This document shows positions 34,334-50,431 of a stretch of 64,000 nucleotides of DNA, in pieces (within the stretch, counting starts at the first letter, position 1; each line of letters starts with the position of its first letter). Both the position numbers and the translations under genes were made by a program. The stretch spans positions 434,001 to 498,000 of the forward strand of contig NZ_JAUSTI010000001.1 of NCBI RefSeq assembly GCF_030812775.1. The letters run 5' to 3'. Below the pieces are notes generated by a model, which searched no databases, was not told where the DNA came from, and saw only the letters and a list, made by a program, of their open reading frames with translations. The stretch comes from Paenibacillus tundrae. Lineage in GTDB: Bacteria; Bacillota; Bacilli; Paenibacillales; Paenibacillaceae.

Positions 34334-36007
34334 GTGTTCCAAAACACAAAATGTGAGTGTGGACACCAAAATCCAGTAGGCACGGTGCTGTGCGAAGCCT
34401 GCGGAAAGCCACTGCTTGAAGCTGAGGCCAAATCAGATGAAGTGCTCGAAATGCGTTATGATGGAATGGCTCGTCGTTCACAGCGCAGCAACCCTAATAT
34501 CATTGATAAGGTTTGGAACTTTTTCTCATCCGTAAAAATTGCGGTGTACATGATTGTGCTTACGCTACTTGGATCTATACTCGGGACAATCTATCCTCAA
34601 GAAAGCACGTTTCTTAATATTGACCCTTCCGTGTACTACAAAGAGACGTATGGGCAATTAGGTCATATCTATTATCTACTGGGCTTATCCCATACATACG
34701 AATCATGGTGGTTCATACTTTTACTTGTGTTAATTGGTGCTTCGCTAGTCATATGCAGCCTTGACCGAGTACTCCCACTTTACAAAGCGCTGAATAAGCA
34801 GAAAATCCGAAAGCATATGCAGTTTCTTACCCGACAACGTCTTGTGTACCAGGGTGCAATTGAGGGTGATTCTGCGGATTGGATTAAGAAAGCGGTTACG
34901 CCGCTTAAAAAGAAGGGATATCGTGTACATACCGAAGGTGATGCATTACTTGCTGAGAAGCAGCGATTCAGCCGATGGGGACCTTATGTTATCCACATTG
35001 GACTCATCATATTTTTATTAGCTGTACTTGCTCGAGGGTTACCGGGATTGAATTTGGATGAACATGTGGCATTTCCCGAAGGTGAGATTAAGAAGATTCC
35101 GAATACATCTATGTATTTGAAGAATGAACAGTTTAATGTGGAGTTCTACAGTGAGGAAGAGGTGACGGAACAATTTCGTAATTTGAATCGGATGGTTCCT
35201 AAGCTCTTCGAAACCAAAGTTGTGCTGTATGAATGTACTGCTGACTGTTCAGATCTGACCAAAAAACCTCAGTTGTCTGAGGTTGCAAGACATGATGTGC
35301 GAGTAAATCATCCATTAAACTACAACGGGCTGAAGGCATATCAATTTGATTACGATTTAACCCCGACGATTCGATCAGTTACTCCTGAATTGGTTAATAC
35401 TCAAACAGGTGAGAGGATTGGCGAACTGAAGATCGATATGGTGGATACACAGCCAAGCTTCCAAGTTGGGCCATATACGTTAGAGGTCAAAAATAAATTT
35501 ATGGACTTTGCTTTGGATGCGCAAGGGAAGCCCACCTCGAAATCGCCCTCACCGAATGCACCGGCCTTTTTATTTTTGATTACCGGTCCAGAGCTGCCTG
35601 AAGGGGGCATTCAATATTTGTATTTTGCCAAGCAAATTGATAAAGAGCGATTTCAACAAGATTCGATTAACCAACAGCTCTCGGGTGATCCAATCCCATT
35701 TCAGCTAGAAGTGGATAGTATGGATAAAGTGGACATCATTCAATCGGTGAGTTATCTCAATATTCGAATTGATAAAGCAATGCCTTTTGTCTGGGTAGGA
35801 GCTGGAATTGTCATGTTGGGTCTGATTATGGGCTTTTACTGGCATCACCGCCGTATATGGATACGTATTGATGATGGTCATCTTACGCTTGGAGGTCATA
35901 CCAACAAAAATTGGTTTGGCTTTAGGCGCGAGGTTGCAACTGTGCTAAAACAGATGAATGTGGAAGTAGATGAGAAGTCGTTGGATAACGGGGGGAACCA
36001 AGCATGA
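34334..36007 (+). CDS. resB: cytochrome c biogenesis protein ResB
   Basis: A 557-aa membrane protein. It starts with a zinc ribbon (CECGHQNPVGTVLCEACGKP), a feature I also recall in B. subtilis ResB, then four membrane helices (KIAVYMIVLTLLGSILG, WWFILLLVLIGASLVIC, HIGLIIFLLAVLARG, FVWVGAGIVMLGLIMGF) and a large exocytoplasmic domain between the third and fourth. With ResC it carries haem across the membrane and attaches it. GTG at 34334 follows GGAGGT. It overlaps resC by 4 nt. Confidence 0.93.
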   Translation: MFQNTKCECGHQNPVGTVLCEACGKPLLEAEAKSDEVLEMRYDGMARRSQRSNPNIIDKVWNFFSSVKIAVYMIVLTLLGSILGTIYPQESTFLNIDPSVYYKETYGQLGHIYYLLGLSHTYESWWFILLLVLIGASLVICSLDRVLPLYKALNKQKIRKHMQFLTRQRLVYQGAIEGDSADWIKKAVTPLKKKGYRVHTEGDALLAEKQRFSRWGPYVIHIGLIIFLLAVLARGLPGLNLDEHVAFPEGEIKKIPNTSMYLKNEQFNVEFYSEEEVTEQFRNLNRMVPKLFETKVVLYECTADCSDLTKKPQLSEVARHDVRVNHPLNYNGLKAYQFDYDLTPTIRSVTPELVNTQTGERIGELKIDMVDTQPSFQVGPYTLEVKNKFMDFALDAQGKPTSKSPSPNAPAFLFLITGPELPEGGIQYLYFAKQIDKERFQQDSINQQLSGDPIPFQLEVDSMDKVDIIQSVSYLNIRIDKAMPFVWVGAGIVMLGLIMGFYWHHRRIWIRIDDGHLTLGGHTNKNWFGFRREVATVLKQMNVEVDEKSLDNGGNQA

Positions 36008-37266
36008 GTTTATTGGATTTCAGCAGCGACGCATTTATTGTATCTTTTTTTCTCTATAGTGCAGCGTTTATGTTATATGGTGTGGCGGTTATGGGCAAAA
36101 AGTGGAGTAATCGTGATCCTCAGGCTCATGTTGAAAAATGGGGCAAGAGAGCCTTTATTGCCTCAACGATAGCTCTCGCAGCTCATTTAATCTTTTTCTT
36201 CACTCGGTGGGCTGGTGCAGGGCACATCCCTGTAAGCAATATGTATGAATTTATGAGCTTTTTATCCATGATGATTATGGTGGCTTTCATCGTAGTTTAT
36301 GCAATTTATCGTAAAACATTAATTGGACTTTTCGCGTTACCACTTACCATTATTATTATGGCGTATGCGGCCGTATTTCCACAGGAAGTGCAGCCACTCA
36401 TTCCTGCGCTACAATCTATTTGGTTGAAAATTCATGTCACTTTGGCAGCACTAGGTGAAGCCTTCTTTGCAGTGGGCTTTGCAGCAGGATTTATGTATTT
36501 GTTGCGTACCGTTGATTTCAGTGGCAAAGATAAATCCTCTAGACGTCAGCGTGGTTGGGTCGAATTCACACTGATTACGATTGTGGTTGTCATTGGATTT
36601 ATCGGTACAGTATTTGCTTTTCGTGCATCTGGATATGAAGCTGTGTTCGTCAAAGAAACAGCGAGCATTGACACAGAGGTACAGGGAAATAGTACAATAG
36701 AGAAAGTGATTTATCGCATGCCTCCTATTTTTGCACCGTATCAGAGTGAGGTAGAGAGCATGAAACCGTTTCTTGGCATGAAAGAACCGTTACTTGAGAC
36801 ACCATCTTGGATGAACGGGGTAAATGCTGGACGCAAACTGAACACGGTGGTCTGGTCTGTAATCATGGGTCTGATCCTGTATGGCATTATTCGTTTAATT
36901 GTAAGAAGACCACTTGGACAAGTCCTACAACCTGCACTAGATGGTATTGATGCTGACGATCTAGATGAAATTAGTTATCGAGCTATTGCCATTGGGTTTC
37001 CGATTTTTACGTTAGGCGCGTTGATTTTTGCTATGATATGGGCTCAGATTGCTTGGAGTCGGTTCTGGGGCTGGGATCCGAAGGAAGTATGGGCATTAAT
37101 TACGTGGCTTTATTATAGTGTATACTTACATTTACGTTTATCCAGGGGATGGCAGGGACGGAAATCTGCTTGGCTTGCAGTGTTAGGCTTCTTGGTTGTG
37201 ATGTTTACATTGGTTGGTGTCAATCTGATCATCGCTGGGCTACACTCTTATGCAGGGGCAGATTAA
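36004..37266 (+). CDS. resC: cytochrome c biogenesis protein ResC (CcsA/CcsB type)
   Basis: A 420-aa polytopic haem handling protein with about eight helices and the tryptophan-rich haem motif WGWDPKEVWALITWLYYSVYLH; conserved His are near FTRWAGAGHIPVSNMYEF and LIIAGLHSYAG. The ATG overlaps the resB stop (ATGA at 36004), so translation is coupled. Partner of ResB in the system II cytochrome c synthetase. Confidence 0.93.
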   Translation: MSLLDFSSDAFIVSFFLYSAAFMLYGVAVMGKKWSNRDPQAHVEKWGKRAFIASTIALAAHLIFFFTRWAGAGHIPVSNMYEFMSFLSMMIMVAFIVVYAIYRKTLIGLFALPLTIIIMAYAAVFPQEVQPLIPALQSIWLKIHVTLAALGEAFFAVGFAAGFMYLLRTVDFSGKDKSSRRQRGWVEFTLITIVVVIGFIGTVFAFRASGYEAVFVKETASIDTEVQGNSTIEKVIYRMPPIFAPYQSEVESMKPFLGMKEPLLETPSWMNGVNAGRKLNTVVWSVIMGLILYGIIRLIVRRPLGQVLQPALDGIDADDLDEISYRAIAIGFPIFTLGALIFAMIWAQIAWSRFWGWDPKEVWALITWLYYSVYLHLRLSRGWQGRKSAWLAVLGFLVVMFTLVGVNLIIAGLHSYAGAD

Positions 37267-37410
37267 GGCGGTTGTTTCATAACGTTCTGGAGAGAAACCC
37301 ATGAAACATAGGTGTGAGCCCTCACGTTAAAAGCGGGCATTCAAATATTGTTCGCCAGATCGAACATAATAGAAGTGACGAGCAGTTATTGCAAAGGGGC
37401 TGGAGTTGGA

Positions 37411-38127
37411 ATGGCAGAGCATGAGAATCGAATTCTCGTTGTGGATGATGAAGAACGAATCCGCAGACTTTTGAAAATGTATCTTGAAAAAGAAGGCTAC
37501 GAAATTGATGAGGCAGAGGACGGAGAGACCGCTCTGCGGAAAGCGACGGCAGGAGATTACGGACTGATTCTTCTGGATGTTATGTTGCCAGGAATGGATG
37601 GCGTTGAAGTGTGTACCCGACTCCGTCAAGTTAAATCAACTCCTGTTCTGATGCTGACAGCAAAAGGTGAAGAAATTAATCGGGTTCAGGGTTTTGAGGT
37701 TGGAGCTGATGATTATGTGGTCAAGCCATTTAGTCCACGCGAAGTGATATACCGAGTGAAGGCTATATTACGTCGTTCATCTGCAACAGCGTACTTGTCC
37801 AAAGAGAGCAACTCAAGCAACAACATTGTATTTCCACACTTGGTTATTGAACATGATGCTCACCGCGTTACAGCAGGCGGCGAAGAGATTAGTCTTACAC
37901 CAAAAGAATACGAACTGTTGCATTATTTGGCTACTTCTCCAGACAAGGTTTTTTCTAGAGAGGAGCTTCTCAAGGATGTTTGGAATTATGAGTTTTTCGG
38001 TGATCTCCGTACTGTAGATACACATGTTAAGCGTCTTCGTGAAAAATTAAACAAGGTTTCGCCTGAATCGGCGGCGATGATTACGACAGTTTGGGGTGTG
38101 GGCTATAAACTGGAAGTACCGAAATAG
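37411..38127 (+). CDS. resD: response regulator ResD
   Basis: A 238-aa OmpR/PhoB regulator: receiver domain with ILVVDDEERI, phospho-acceptor Asp in LILLDVMLPGMDG, MLTAKGEE and DDYVVKPFSPREV, and a C-terminal winged helix (LTPKEYELLHYLATSPDKVFSREELL ... TVDTHVKRLREKL). In Bacillus ResDE control respiration and cytochrome genes. ATG at 37411 follows a CTGGAGTTGG segment; the frame is open from 37348. resE starts inside it. Confidence 0.93.
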   Translation: MAEHENRILVVDDEERIRRLLKMYLEKEGYEIDEAEDGETALRKATAGDYGLILLDVMLPGMDGVEVCTRLRQVKSTPVLMLTAKGEEINRVQGFEVGADDYVVKPFSPREVIYRVKAILRRSSATAYLSKESNSSNNIVFPHLVIEHDAHRVTAGGEEISLTPKEYELLHYLATSPDKVFSREELLKDVWNYEFFGDLRTVDTHVKRLREKLNKVSPESAAMITTVWGVGYKLEVPK

Positions 38128-39577
38128 TTTTGCGTTCTGGAGATCGCTCGTTGGCAAGTTATGGATTACGATTATTTTCCTTGTGGGCTGTGTACTCATA
38201 GCGCTGGGGCTTTTTTTGCTGCCTTACATTGATACCAATTTTGCTGAATCAGAGTCGAGGGATATCAAGAGATTATTTACGTATGTCTGTATTATAGGCT
38301 TCAGTTTGACAACATTCTTTGCGTTATTTCTCTTTACTAAAATCACTCAGCCGATGCAGCAATTAATTCAAGCAGCTAACTCCATTCGAAAAGGAAATTA
38401 TGATACCCGCTTATCACTCGTGACGAGTGATGAAATTGGCGAATTGGCAAACACCTTCAATCATATGGCTGCGCAACTGGAAGATAATATCCGGAATCTT
38501 AATCATGAAAAAGAGCATCTCGCTAGTGTGCTACGAAGCATGACGGATGCAGTAGTTACGTTTGATGGTGAAGGCAAAGTGATCCTAACCAATCCTCCAG
38601 GCGAGAAAATTATGCAGGTTTGGTGCGATCTAGATTGGTCACAAGCGGATACAGATGATACATCGGAACGGGCAAGTGCTTCTCGGGATGTACCCGAGCC
38701 GCTCATTCCTCTGTTCAAGCTCGTTATGGAGCAAGGTGGAGATCAGAGTTCCAACGTTCATGTTCAACAGGGAGTATGGTCTGTTCAGATGACGCCGCTA
38801 TATGCGGATAGTGTGATCCGAGGAGCTGTTGCTGTACTTCGTGATGTAACGGAGGAAGTGCGCCTGGAGAAGATGCGGCGAGATTTTGTTGCGAATGTAT
38901 CACATGAAATACGTACACCTTTATCCATGATGCAGGGCTACAGTGAAGCTCTTTTGGATGGGATGGCAGCATCTCCGGAAGAGAGCGAAGAATTAATTCA
39001 GGTTATTCATGACGAGTCTCTTCGCATGGGGAGATTGGTGAAAGATCTGTTGGATCTGGCTAGAATGGAAGCAGGTCATACAGATATGGCGATGAGAGAA
39101 GTTGATCTGGTGGACGTACTTGAACGAGTTTATCGCAAATTCTCGGTACGTTCCAAAGAACAAGGAATCTCGCTCCACTTGGACTGTGTACAATCCTCCA
39201 TTAAGCTGCATCACGCAGATGAGGATCGCCTTGAACAGGTCTTCACCAATCTGTTGGACAATGCTTTTCGACATACCCCTACGAATAAAAACGTTATGAT
39301 TTCAGCAAAGCTTGTAACAGATGGTCGAATTCCTGCAGCTAAAATCTCGATTAAGGACGAGGGTGTAGGCATTCCAACGTCGGATCTACCGTTTATCTTT
39401 GAACGATTCTACAAGGCTGATAAAGCTCGTGTTCGCGGGGAAAGTGTAGGCACGGGTCTGGGACTTGCTATTGTAAAAAACATTGTAGATGCTCATCATG
39501 GAACCATACAGGCGAATAGCATTTTTGGCGAAGGAACTGAATTTATGATGCAGTTTCCTGTTGATTCTCCGAAATAG
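38096..39577 (+). CDS. resE: sensor histidine kinase ResE
   Basis: About 493 aa. Two membrane helices (LWITIIFLVGCVLIALGLFLL and YVCIIGFSLTTFFALFLF), HAMP (ITQPMQQLIQAANSIRKGNYD), a PAS domain (LRSMTDAVVTFDGEGKVILTN), HisKA with VSHEIRTPLSMMQGY and the ATPase boxes FTNLLDNAFRHTP, DEGVGIP and GTGLGLAI. The extracellular part is very short, so input is probably through PAS. The only plausible start is GTG 38096, overlapping resD by 32 nt. Confidence 0.92.
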   Translation: MWAINWKYRNSFAFWRSLVGKLWITIIFLVGCVLIALGLFLLPYIDTNFAESESRDIKRLFTYVCIIGFSLTTFFALFLFTKITQPMQQLIQAANSIRKGNYDTRLSLVTSDEIGELANTFNHMAAQLEDNIRNLNHEKEHLASVLRSMTDAVVTFDGEGKVILTNPPGEKIMQVWCDLDWSQADTDDTSERASASRDVPEPLIPLFKLVMEQGGDQSSNVHVQQGVWSVQMTPLYADSVIRGAVAVLRDVTEEVRLEKMRRDFVANVSHEIRTPLSMMQGYSEALLDGMAASPEESEELIQVIHDESLRMGRLVKDLLDLARMEAGHTDMAMREVDLVDVLERVYRKFSVRSKEQGISLHLDCVQSSIKLHHADEDRLEQVFTNLLDNAFRHTPTNKNVMISAKLVTDGRIPAAKISIKDEGVGIPTSDLPFIFERFYKADKARVRGESVGTGLGLAIVKNIVDAHHGTIQANSIFGEGTEFMMQFPVDSPK

Positions 39578-39603
39578 ATTGATTTTATACAAAAAGTGCG
39601 AAG

Positions 39604-39630
39604 ACACCCTCCAGCGGAGGGTGTTTTTTT
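39604..39630 (+). terminator. terminator after resE
   Basis: ACACCCTCC / GGAGGGTGT with AGC loop, then seven T. Confidence 0.95.
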
Positions 39631-39771
39631 GTTGAAGTCTACCGTTTAATCTTGTTCAACGTGGAACAACGATGTCAATAATTTCAGTGAAAAGATGTGT
39701 CCAAGATAATTTTTCCTCCACATGCTCATATGCTTGAGGAATAAGGTCATTAAAGGAGGATTGAATTACGC

Positions 39772-45846
<6,075 letters not shown>

Positions 45847-45889
45847 TTATTTAGGATAACATTTCAGGTACTGGAACATTAGGGTGTAA

Positions 45890-45925
45890 AAAAAGAGGCG
45901 AACCTGCGAAGGTTCGTCTCTTTTT
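45890..45925. terminator. bidirectional terminator between the collagen-like gene and serA
   Basis: AAAGAGGCGAACCT pairs with AGGTTCGTCTCTTT; A-run before and T-run after serve both convergent genes. Confidence 0.9.
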
Positions 45926-45949
45926 AATACGATCAATATCATCTCGTAA

Positions 45950-47542
45950 TTACAGAACGATCTCAACCGCTGTATTTAGTTCTGGCAGAGCCGTAAGTTG
46001 AACAAGGACATCTTTTGGAACTTCCTTATCAACTGTAAGAATCATGATAGCTGCTCCACCGATAATTTTACGTCCTACCTGCATGGATGCGATGTTTACG
46101 TCATTTTGACCCAGCAAGGTTCCCACACGTCCGATAATTCCCGGTTTATCATTGTGAGAAATGAGGATTTGGTGGCTCTCTGGAGCGATATCCACTGGGA
46201 ATTTATCCAGACGTACAATTCGCTCACCGTAACCTGCAAGCAGTGTACCTGCTACGCGGCGTTCTTCAGCTTCCTGTGTTGTCACCAGAGTAACGGTGAT
46301 CAAGTTCGTGAATCCTTTTGTCGTAGACGTTTGGCTAACTACAACGTTCAGATCTCTTGTTTTGGCCAAATGCATGGAGTTAACGATATTCGCTTCTCCA
46401 CCCAGATGTCTAGCAAGGATGCCTTTGACAATATAACGAGTTAGTGGTTGAGTATCGACCTCTGACAGATCACCCGCATAATCAATTCGGATCTCTTGCA
46501 CGGCATTTTGAGTAATTTGGGCTGCAAAACTACCCAATGTTTCGCCCAGTTTAAAGTAAGGCTGCAATTTGTTCATAACCGTAGGAGCTACCGCAGGCAT
46601 GTTCACCGCATTTTTGAACGGCTCGTTACGTAAAATGTGAAGCACTTGTTCCGATACATCAATCGCAACATTCTCTTGTGCCTCTACTGTAGATGCACCT
46701 AAATGTGGTGTAACGATAATGCTCGGATGATTCAGGAATGGATGATCCGCTGCTGGCGGCTCGCTCTCGAATACGTCAAAGGCTGCACCAGCAACGATGC
46801 CTTCATCAATAGCTTCCACGAGAGCCATTTCGTCAACAACACCACCGCGGGCACAGTTCACAATGCGCATACCTTTTTTCATGACTTCGAATTGAGGGCG
46901 CGAGATCATATGACGAGTCTCAGGTGTTAACGGTGTGTGTACAGTCATAAAGTCTGCATTGCGAATGATATCATCAACGCTAGCTAGCTTAACTTGAAGC
47001 TTCTCTGCACGCTCTTGTGTAAGGAATGGATCAAAAGCAAGAATATCCATACCAAATGCTTTGGCACGCTTGGCTACCTCGCTACCGATTCGTCCCATAC
47101 CAAGGACACCCAATGTTTTATTCCGTAATTCCACACCTAAGAAGGTTTTGCGATCCCATGTACCTTGAATTGTTTTGGCATAAGCTTGAGGAATATGACG
47201 CGCGAGCGCCATCATCATTGCAAAGGTATGCTCACATGTGGTAATCGTGTTACCGTCAGGTGCGTTAATTACAATAATACCGCGTTGTGTAGCAGCTTCC
47301 AGATCAATGTTATCTACACCGACGCCTGCGCGGCCAATAACCTTAAGGTTGGTACCAGCAGTCATAATACGATCGGTAACACGTGTCTGGCTTCGAACGA
47401 GTAGGGCATCATATTCGCCAATAATGGCAACAAGTTCATCTTCACTAAGACCGGTTTTCTTTTCAACAACCACATCATTTGCATCCACCAATTGCTGAAT
47501 TCCCAGATCACTAATCGGATCCGACACTAACACTTTGTACAT
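45950..47542 (-). CDS. serA: D-3-phosphoglycerate dehydrogenase
   Basis: A 530-aa enzyme for the first step of serine synthesis. Domains: substrate and NAD domains ([44 protein letters not shown], catalytic His in TPHLGAST), an intervening domain (residues ~320-450) and a C-terminal ACT domain ([23 protein letters not shown]). TAAGGAGGAAG lies before the ATG at 47542. Expression is controlled by the T-box leader upstream. Confidence 0.95.
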   Translation of the reverse strand: MYKVLVSDPISDLGIQQLVDANDVVVEKKTGLSEDELVAIIGEYDALLVRSQTRVTDRIMTAGTNLKVIGRAGVGVDNIDLEAATQRGIIVINAPDGNTITTCEHTFAMMMALARHIPQAYAKTIQGTWDRKTFLGVELRNKTLGVLGMGRIGSEVAKRAKAFGMDILAFDPFLTQERAEKLQVKLASVDDIIRNADFMTVHTPLTPETRHMISRPQFEVMKKGMRIVNCARGGVVDEMALVEAIDEGIVAGAAFDVFESEPPAADHPFLNHPSIIVTPHLGASTVEAQENVAIDVSEQVLHILRNEPFKNAVNMPAVAPTVMNKLQPYFKLGETLGSFAAQITQNAVQEIRIDYAGDLSEVDTQPLTRYIVKGILARHLGGEANIVNSMHLAKTRDLNVVVSQTSTTKGFTNLITVTLVTTQEAEERRVAGTLLAGYGERIVRLDKFPVDIAPESHQILISHNDKPGIIGRVGTLLGQNDVNIASMQVGRKIIGGAAIMILTVDKEVPKDVLVQLTALPELNTAVEIVL

Positions 47543-47705
47543 GGTTTCTTCCTCCTTAGGTATGTGTATCTATATCGTTAAGGCTATTCCCCATCGAAGA
47601 GGGTTTCCTTAAAACCAATTTAATCCTTCCCTCCAACAACGCGGTGTCGTAACAGAGGAGAAAGGTGTAACAATAGGGTGAATTCCACGTATATATTCCT
47701 AAAAT

Positions 47706-47985
47706 AATCAAAAAACTCTCAATCCACATACTGCTTGCGCAATAAGGGACGAGAGTTGTCGTGGTACCACCCTAATTCACCGCCGTTTCGCAACGACAGT
47801 CTTAGCGGTCAATGAAGACCGAAGAGGATAACGGGTCTAAACCGATTGCACCTACTCCAATGTTCAATGCAATAACTCAGGAACGCTCAAGATCATTTGC
47901 CAGCCACCGATTCTCACCAACCATCGGCTCTCTGAAAGACACAGCAACATCTTTTTTCCATCATCGTGTTTAACGTGACTAATTT
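47706..47985 (-). promoter_or_regulatory. T-box leader of serA
   Basis: The reverse strand carries the T-box sequence AGGGTGGTACCACGAC (complement of 47759-47774), stem I features AGAGAGCCGATGGTTGGTG and GAGAATCGG, and a terminator AACTCTC/GAGAGTT followed by TTTTTTG (47706-47757). The likely specifier area at 47880-47888 reads GAGCGTTCC, where both AGC and TCC are serine codons. Uncharged tRNA-Ser would allow read-through into serA. Confidence 0.93.
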
Positions 47986-47991
47986 TTTCAT

Positions 47992-48021
47992 AATGTATCA
48001 TGGCTAACATGACCGTGTCAA
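47992..48021 (-). promoter_or_regulatory. SigA-type promoter of the serA leader
   Basis: On the reverse strand TTGACA (48016-48021), 18-nt spacer, TACATT (47992-47997). Confidence 0.65.
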
Positions 48022-48255
48022 TAGGCATAAATGTTTTAGTTTGAAAGTGTAGATACAGTTGGCCTATCATAGAAAACACGAATGATTTTTTATGAATGTG
48101 GTCAACTACGGCATATATTTAGCTTATTTACTAATTGTTTTGTGAAATGAGTTTTCAAAATTCGCTTTTGAGCTTATATGAGTTTATAGGCTTCTTAAAC
48201 CGGGACTTGGGGCAGGTCTTGAACCAATTTGATTTTTTGGCTATCATTTAGTATA

Positions 48256-48278
48256 CGATCCTAGTGGATCGGTTTTTT
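48256..48278 (+). terminator. orphan terminator upstream of the CPBP gene
   Basis: CGATCC / GGATCG with TAGT loop followed by GG? and six T (48273-48278). No forward gene precedes it; the 48022-48255 stretch shows no convincing coding sequence. Confidence 0.7.
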
Positions 48279-48316
48279 CATCCATCAAATTTAAGTCAAG
48301 AGGATAGACACAGTCA

Positions 48317-48910
48317 ATGAAAAAATGGAAGTTTCCCAAGTTTAAGATTCAGAAGGCTGAACCCCAACAGCTCACCGAGCGCTTACTTCTGATCAATTTA
48401 TACTTTACACAAGGTTTGACTTTAATTGTTGGCGTTGTGTGGATTTTATTACAGAAGAGAAATTTGCTTGATGTGCTTGCATTGCCTGACAATCTTCATT
48501 TTATTTGGTGGGGAATTGGTCTTGCAGGGGCTATGCTTGTTATGGATCTGATTTTGTCTTATGTCATTCCTCAGGAAAGCATGGATGATGGCGGCATTAA
48601 TGAGATGTTGTTCAAGAATCGACCTGTTTGGCACATTGTATGTATTGCGGCGGTTGTCGCGATTTGCGAAGAATTGTTATTTCGTGGAGCGATACAACAT
48701 GCAATTGGCCCTTACTGGACAAGTATTTTATTTGCAGTGATCCACATACGTTACTTACGGCATTGGATTCCAACAGGGTGGGTGTTTGTCTCAAGCTATG
48801 GATTGGGTTGGATATACTTGCAATCCGGCACATTGTGGGCGCCGATACTATGTCACTTTATAATTGATTTGGTGTCCGGATTAGCGATACGTTTTCGGAG
48901 GGGATCATGA
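48317..48910 (+). CDS. CPBP family intramembrane metalloprotease (YpbD-like)
   Basis: A 197-aa polytopic protein with the CPBP/ABI motifs: EELLFRGAIQ (Glu-Glu and Arg), FAVIHIRYLRHW and a late His in PILCHFIIDLVSG. About five helices follow the basic N-terminus. The family includes CAAX-type and bacteriocin-immunity proteases. Its position between serA and the MecA-like gene matches ypbD in B. subtilis. The TGA overlaps the ATG of the next gene. Confidence 0.85.
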   Translation: MKKWKFPKFKIQKAEPQQLTERLLLINLYFTQGLTLIVGVVWILLQKRNLLDVLALPDNLHFIWWGIGLAGAMLVMDLILSYVIPQESMDDGGINEMLFKNRPVWHIVCIAAVVAICEELLFRGAIQHAIGPYWTSILFAVIHIRYLRHWIPTGWVFVSSYGLGWIYLQSGTLWAPILCHFIIDLVSGLAIRFRRGS

Positions 48911-49362
48911 ACCAGCAATTGAGTAGAATGAAAACATACGGAAGTCAGCGTCATCGGAACTTGGAACAAAAAGAGAAATCCGAGCCTATTTTGACGCCAG
49001 AAGTGAGCATGTTTGCTGAAACGGCCGTAGCCGTTGACCAAGGGGGAGCAGCGCCGATTACCGCTATTTCCTTACCTAGATCCAAACGCAAACCTCTATC
49101 AGCATCACTGGAGAGCCCGGTACTTCCAAGCCGTGCCCCAGCACGCTCCAAAACATCCCAGAAGCAGAATGAAGAAGAAAGCGTATCGGAAGCAGGTTCA
49201 CTTCCTACACGTACGGAGCTTCATCCTTCTCGCCGTTTGCGCTTAAGCAAACGTTTTGTTAATTCGCTTATCCTTCTTTTCGTTCTTCTCACGGCTAGTT
49301 TAGTGTGGTGGGGAGTAAAAGGAGCACCGCCTCTGCATACGTTCTTACCTTGGCCGGGGTAG
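48907..49362 (+). CDS. small tail-anchored membrane protein, unknown
   Basis: Not recognised. 151 aa; the first 115 residues are charged, Ser/Pro-rich and probably disordered, followed by a single C-terminal membrane helix (FVNSLILLFVLLTASLVWW) and a short PPLHTFLPWPG tail. ATGA overlap with the CPBP protease gene means coupled translation and suggests a joint role. Confidence 0.7.
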   Translation: MNQQLSRMKTYGSQRHRNLEQKEKSEPILTPEVSMFAETAVAVDQGGAAPITAISLPRSKRKPLSASLESPVLPSRAPARSKTSQKQNEEESVSEAGSLPTRTELHPSRRLRLSKRFVNSLILLFVLLTASLVWWGVKGAPPLHTFLPWPG

Positions 49363-49392
49363 TAGGCATAGTCTGAAATGAAGAAAAAGCAA

Positions 49393-49422
49393 AAAAACAG
49401 CCTTTAGTTAGGCTGTTTTTTT
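49393..49422. terminator. bidirectional terminator
   Basis: AAACAGCC pairs with GGCTGTTT; it separates the convergent small membrane protein and deacetylase genes. Confidence 0.9.
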
Positions 49423-49427
49423 GTTAT

Positions 49428-50336
49428 TTAACGCACTTTCAGTTCAATCGAGCGAGGATCTACAAAGGAGTAACCTTTCTCTTTAAGTTTGATAAGTAGC
49501 CCATCTAAAGCTTCAACCGTCCATGGTAGCTCATGCATTAATATGTTGCTCCCAGGGTTCAGTTGATCCAATACATTTTGAATCACTTTATCCGGTCGAT
49601 CCTTCGTGCTTTTATCCCAATCAAGTGATCCGTTAGACCAAGTCATGTAGAGCATATCGTTTTTATCGACGACGACTTTGAGTTCATCATTCCCAGACCC
49701 GAAGGGTGGACGGAAGAATTGAGGCGCTATACCAATGGTTTTTTTAACGATGTCTTGTACGGATTCCACCTGTCTTGCAGCCTCGGCATTGGACATTTTT
49801 TTGAGATCTTCATGATCCCATGCGTGATTACCTATGATTTGACCTCGTTCATGGATGAGCTTGAGTAAGTCCGGATTGTTTTGGACTCGATAACCATTAA
49901 CGAAGAAAATTGCTTTTGCATCGTGTTTTTCCAACGTGTCGATTAATTGGTTAATCATGCCTTCTTCTTTGGGACCGTCGTCAAATGTCAACAAGACCAC
50001 CTTTTTCTCAACAGAATCGTCATTGGGTTTAATAAAATAATTTTTATTCATATGATACATTTTTGGAATTTCTTCTTGTTTCGATTCTGCTCCAGCATTC
50101 TGCATGGTATCGGAAGTTTCTTCACGTGTAGTTTGCGAAGAAGGAGGCTCGGAAGGTTTAGACTTATCCGGATTGTTAACTTGATCTGTATCTTCGGTTT
50201 CATTGGAGTTGACGGTCGTATCAACGGTTGGGCTAGACGTATTATTAGGCTTTTGAAGAACTGTTTCTGTTTCGTTGCCACAAGCTGTCAGAAGCAAGCA
50301 AGTGGCGATTAAGCATGTCGCGGTAAGTCTGAACAT
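49428..50336 (-). CDS. polysaccharide deacetylase lipoprotein
   Basis: A 302-aa exported lipoprotein: signal peptide with lipobox LLTAC, a Thr/Ser/Asn-rich linker (residues ~20-85), then a NodB domain with LTFDDGPKEEG (catalytic Asp and metal Asp), GNHAWDHEDL (metal His), FRPPFGSGN and ILMHELPWT. Likely removes acetyl groups from peptidoglycan or another surface glycan. ATG 50336 or TTG 50345 are both possible starts; AAAGTGAG lies 9 nt before the ATG. Confidence 0.85.
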   Translation of the reverse strand: MFRLTATCLIATCLLLTACGNETETVLQKPNNTSSPTVDTTVNSNETEDTDQVNNPDKSKPSEPPSSQTTREETSDTMQNAGAESKQEEIPKMYHMNKNYFIKPNDDSVEKKVVLLTFDDGPKEEGMINQLIDTLEKHDAKAIFFVNGYRVQNNPDLLKLIHERGQIIGNHAWDHEDLKKMSNAEAARQVESVQDIVKKTIGIAPQFFRPPFGSGNDELKVVVDKNDMLYMTWSNGSLDWDKSTKDRPDKVIQNVLDQLNPGSNILMHELPWTVEALDGLLIKLKEKGYSFVDPRSIELKVR

Positions 50337-50431
50337 CAGTAACAACTCACTTTCCTGTATTTATGCGGAATGAGATGCTGTCATCCAGCAAACAATAGTT
50401 ATGATTTTAACATTTAGAGGAGGTTGGTGTA

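Noticed and set aside
34334..34420. N-terminal zinc ribbon of ResB as a novel fusion
   Set aside because: I recall the same CECG...CEACG start in B. subtilis ResB, so it is a known family feature.
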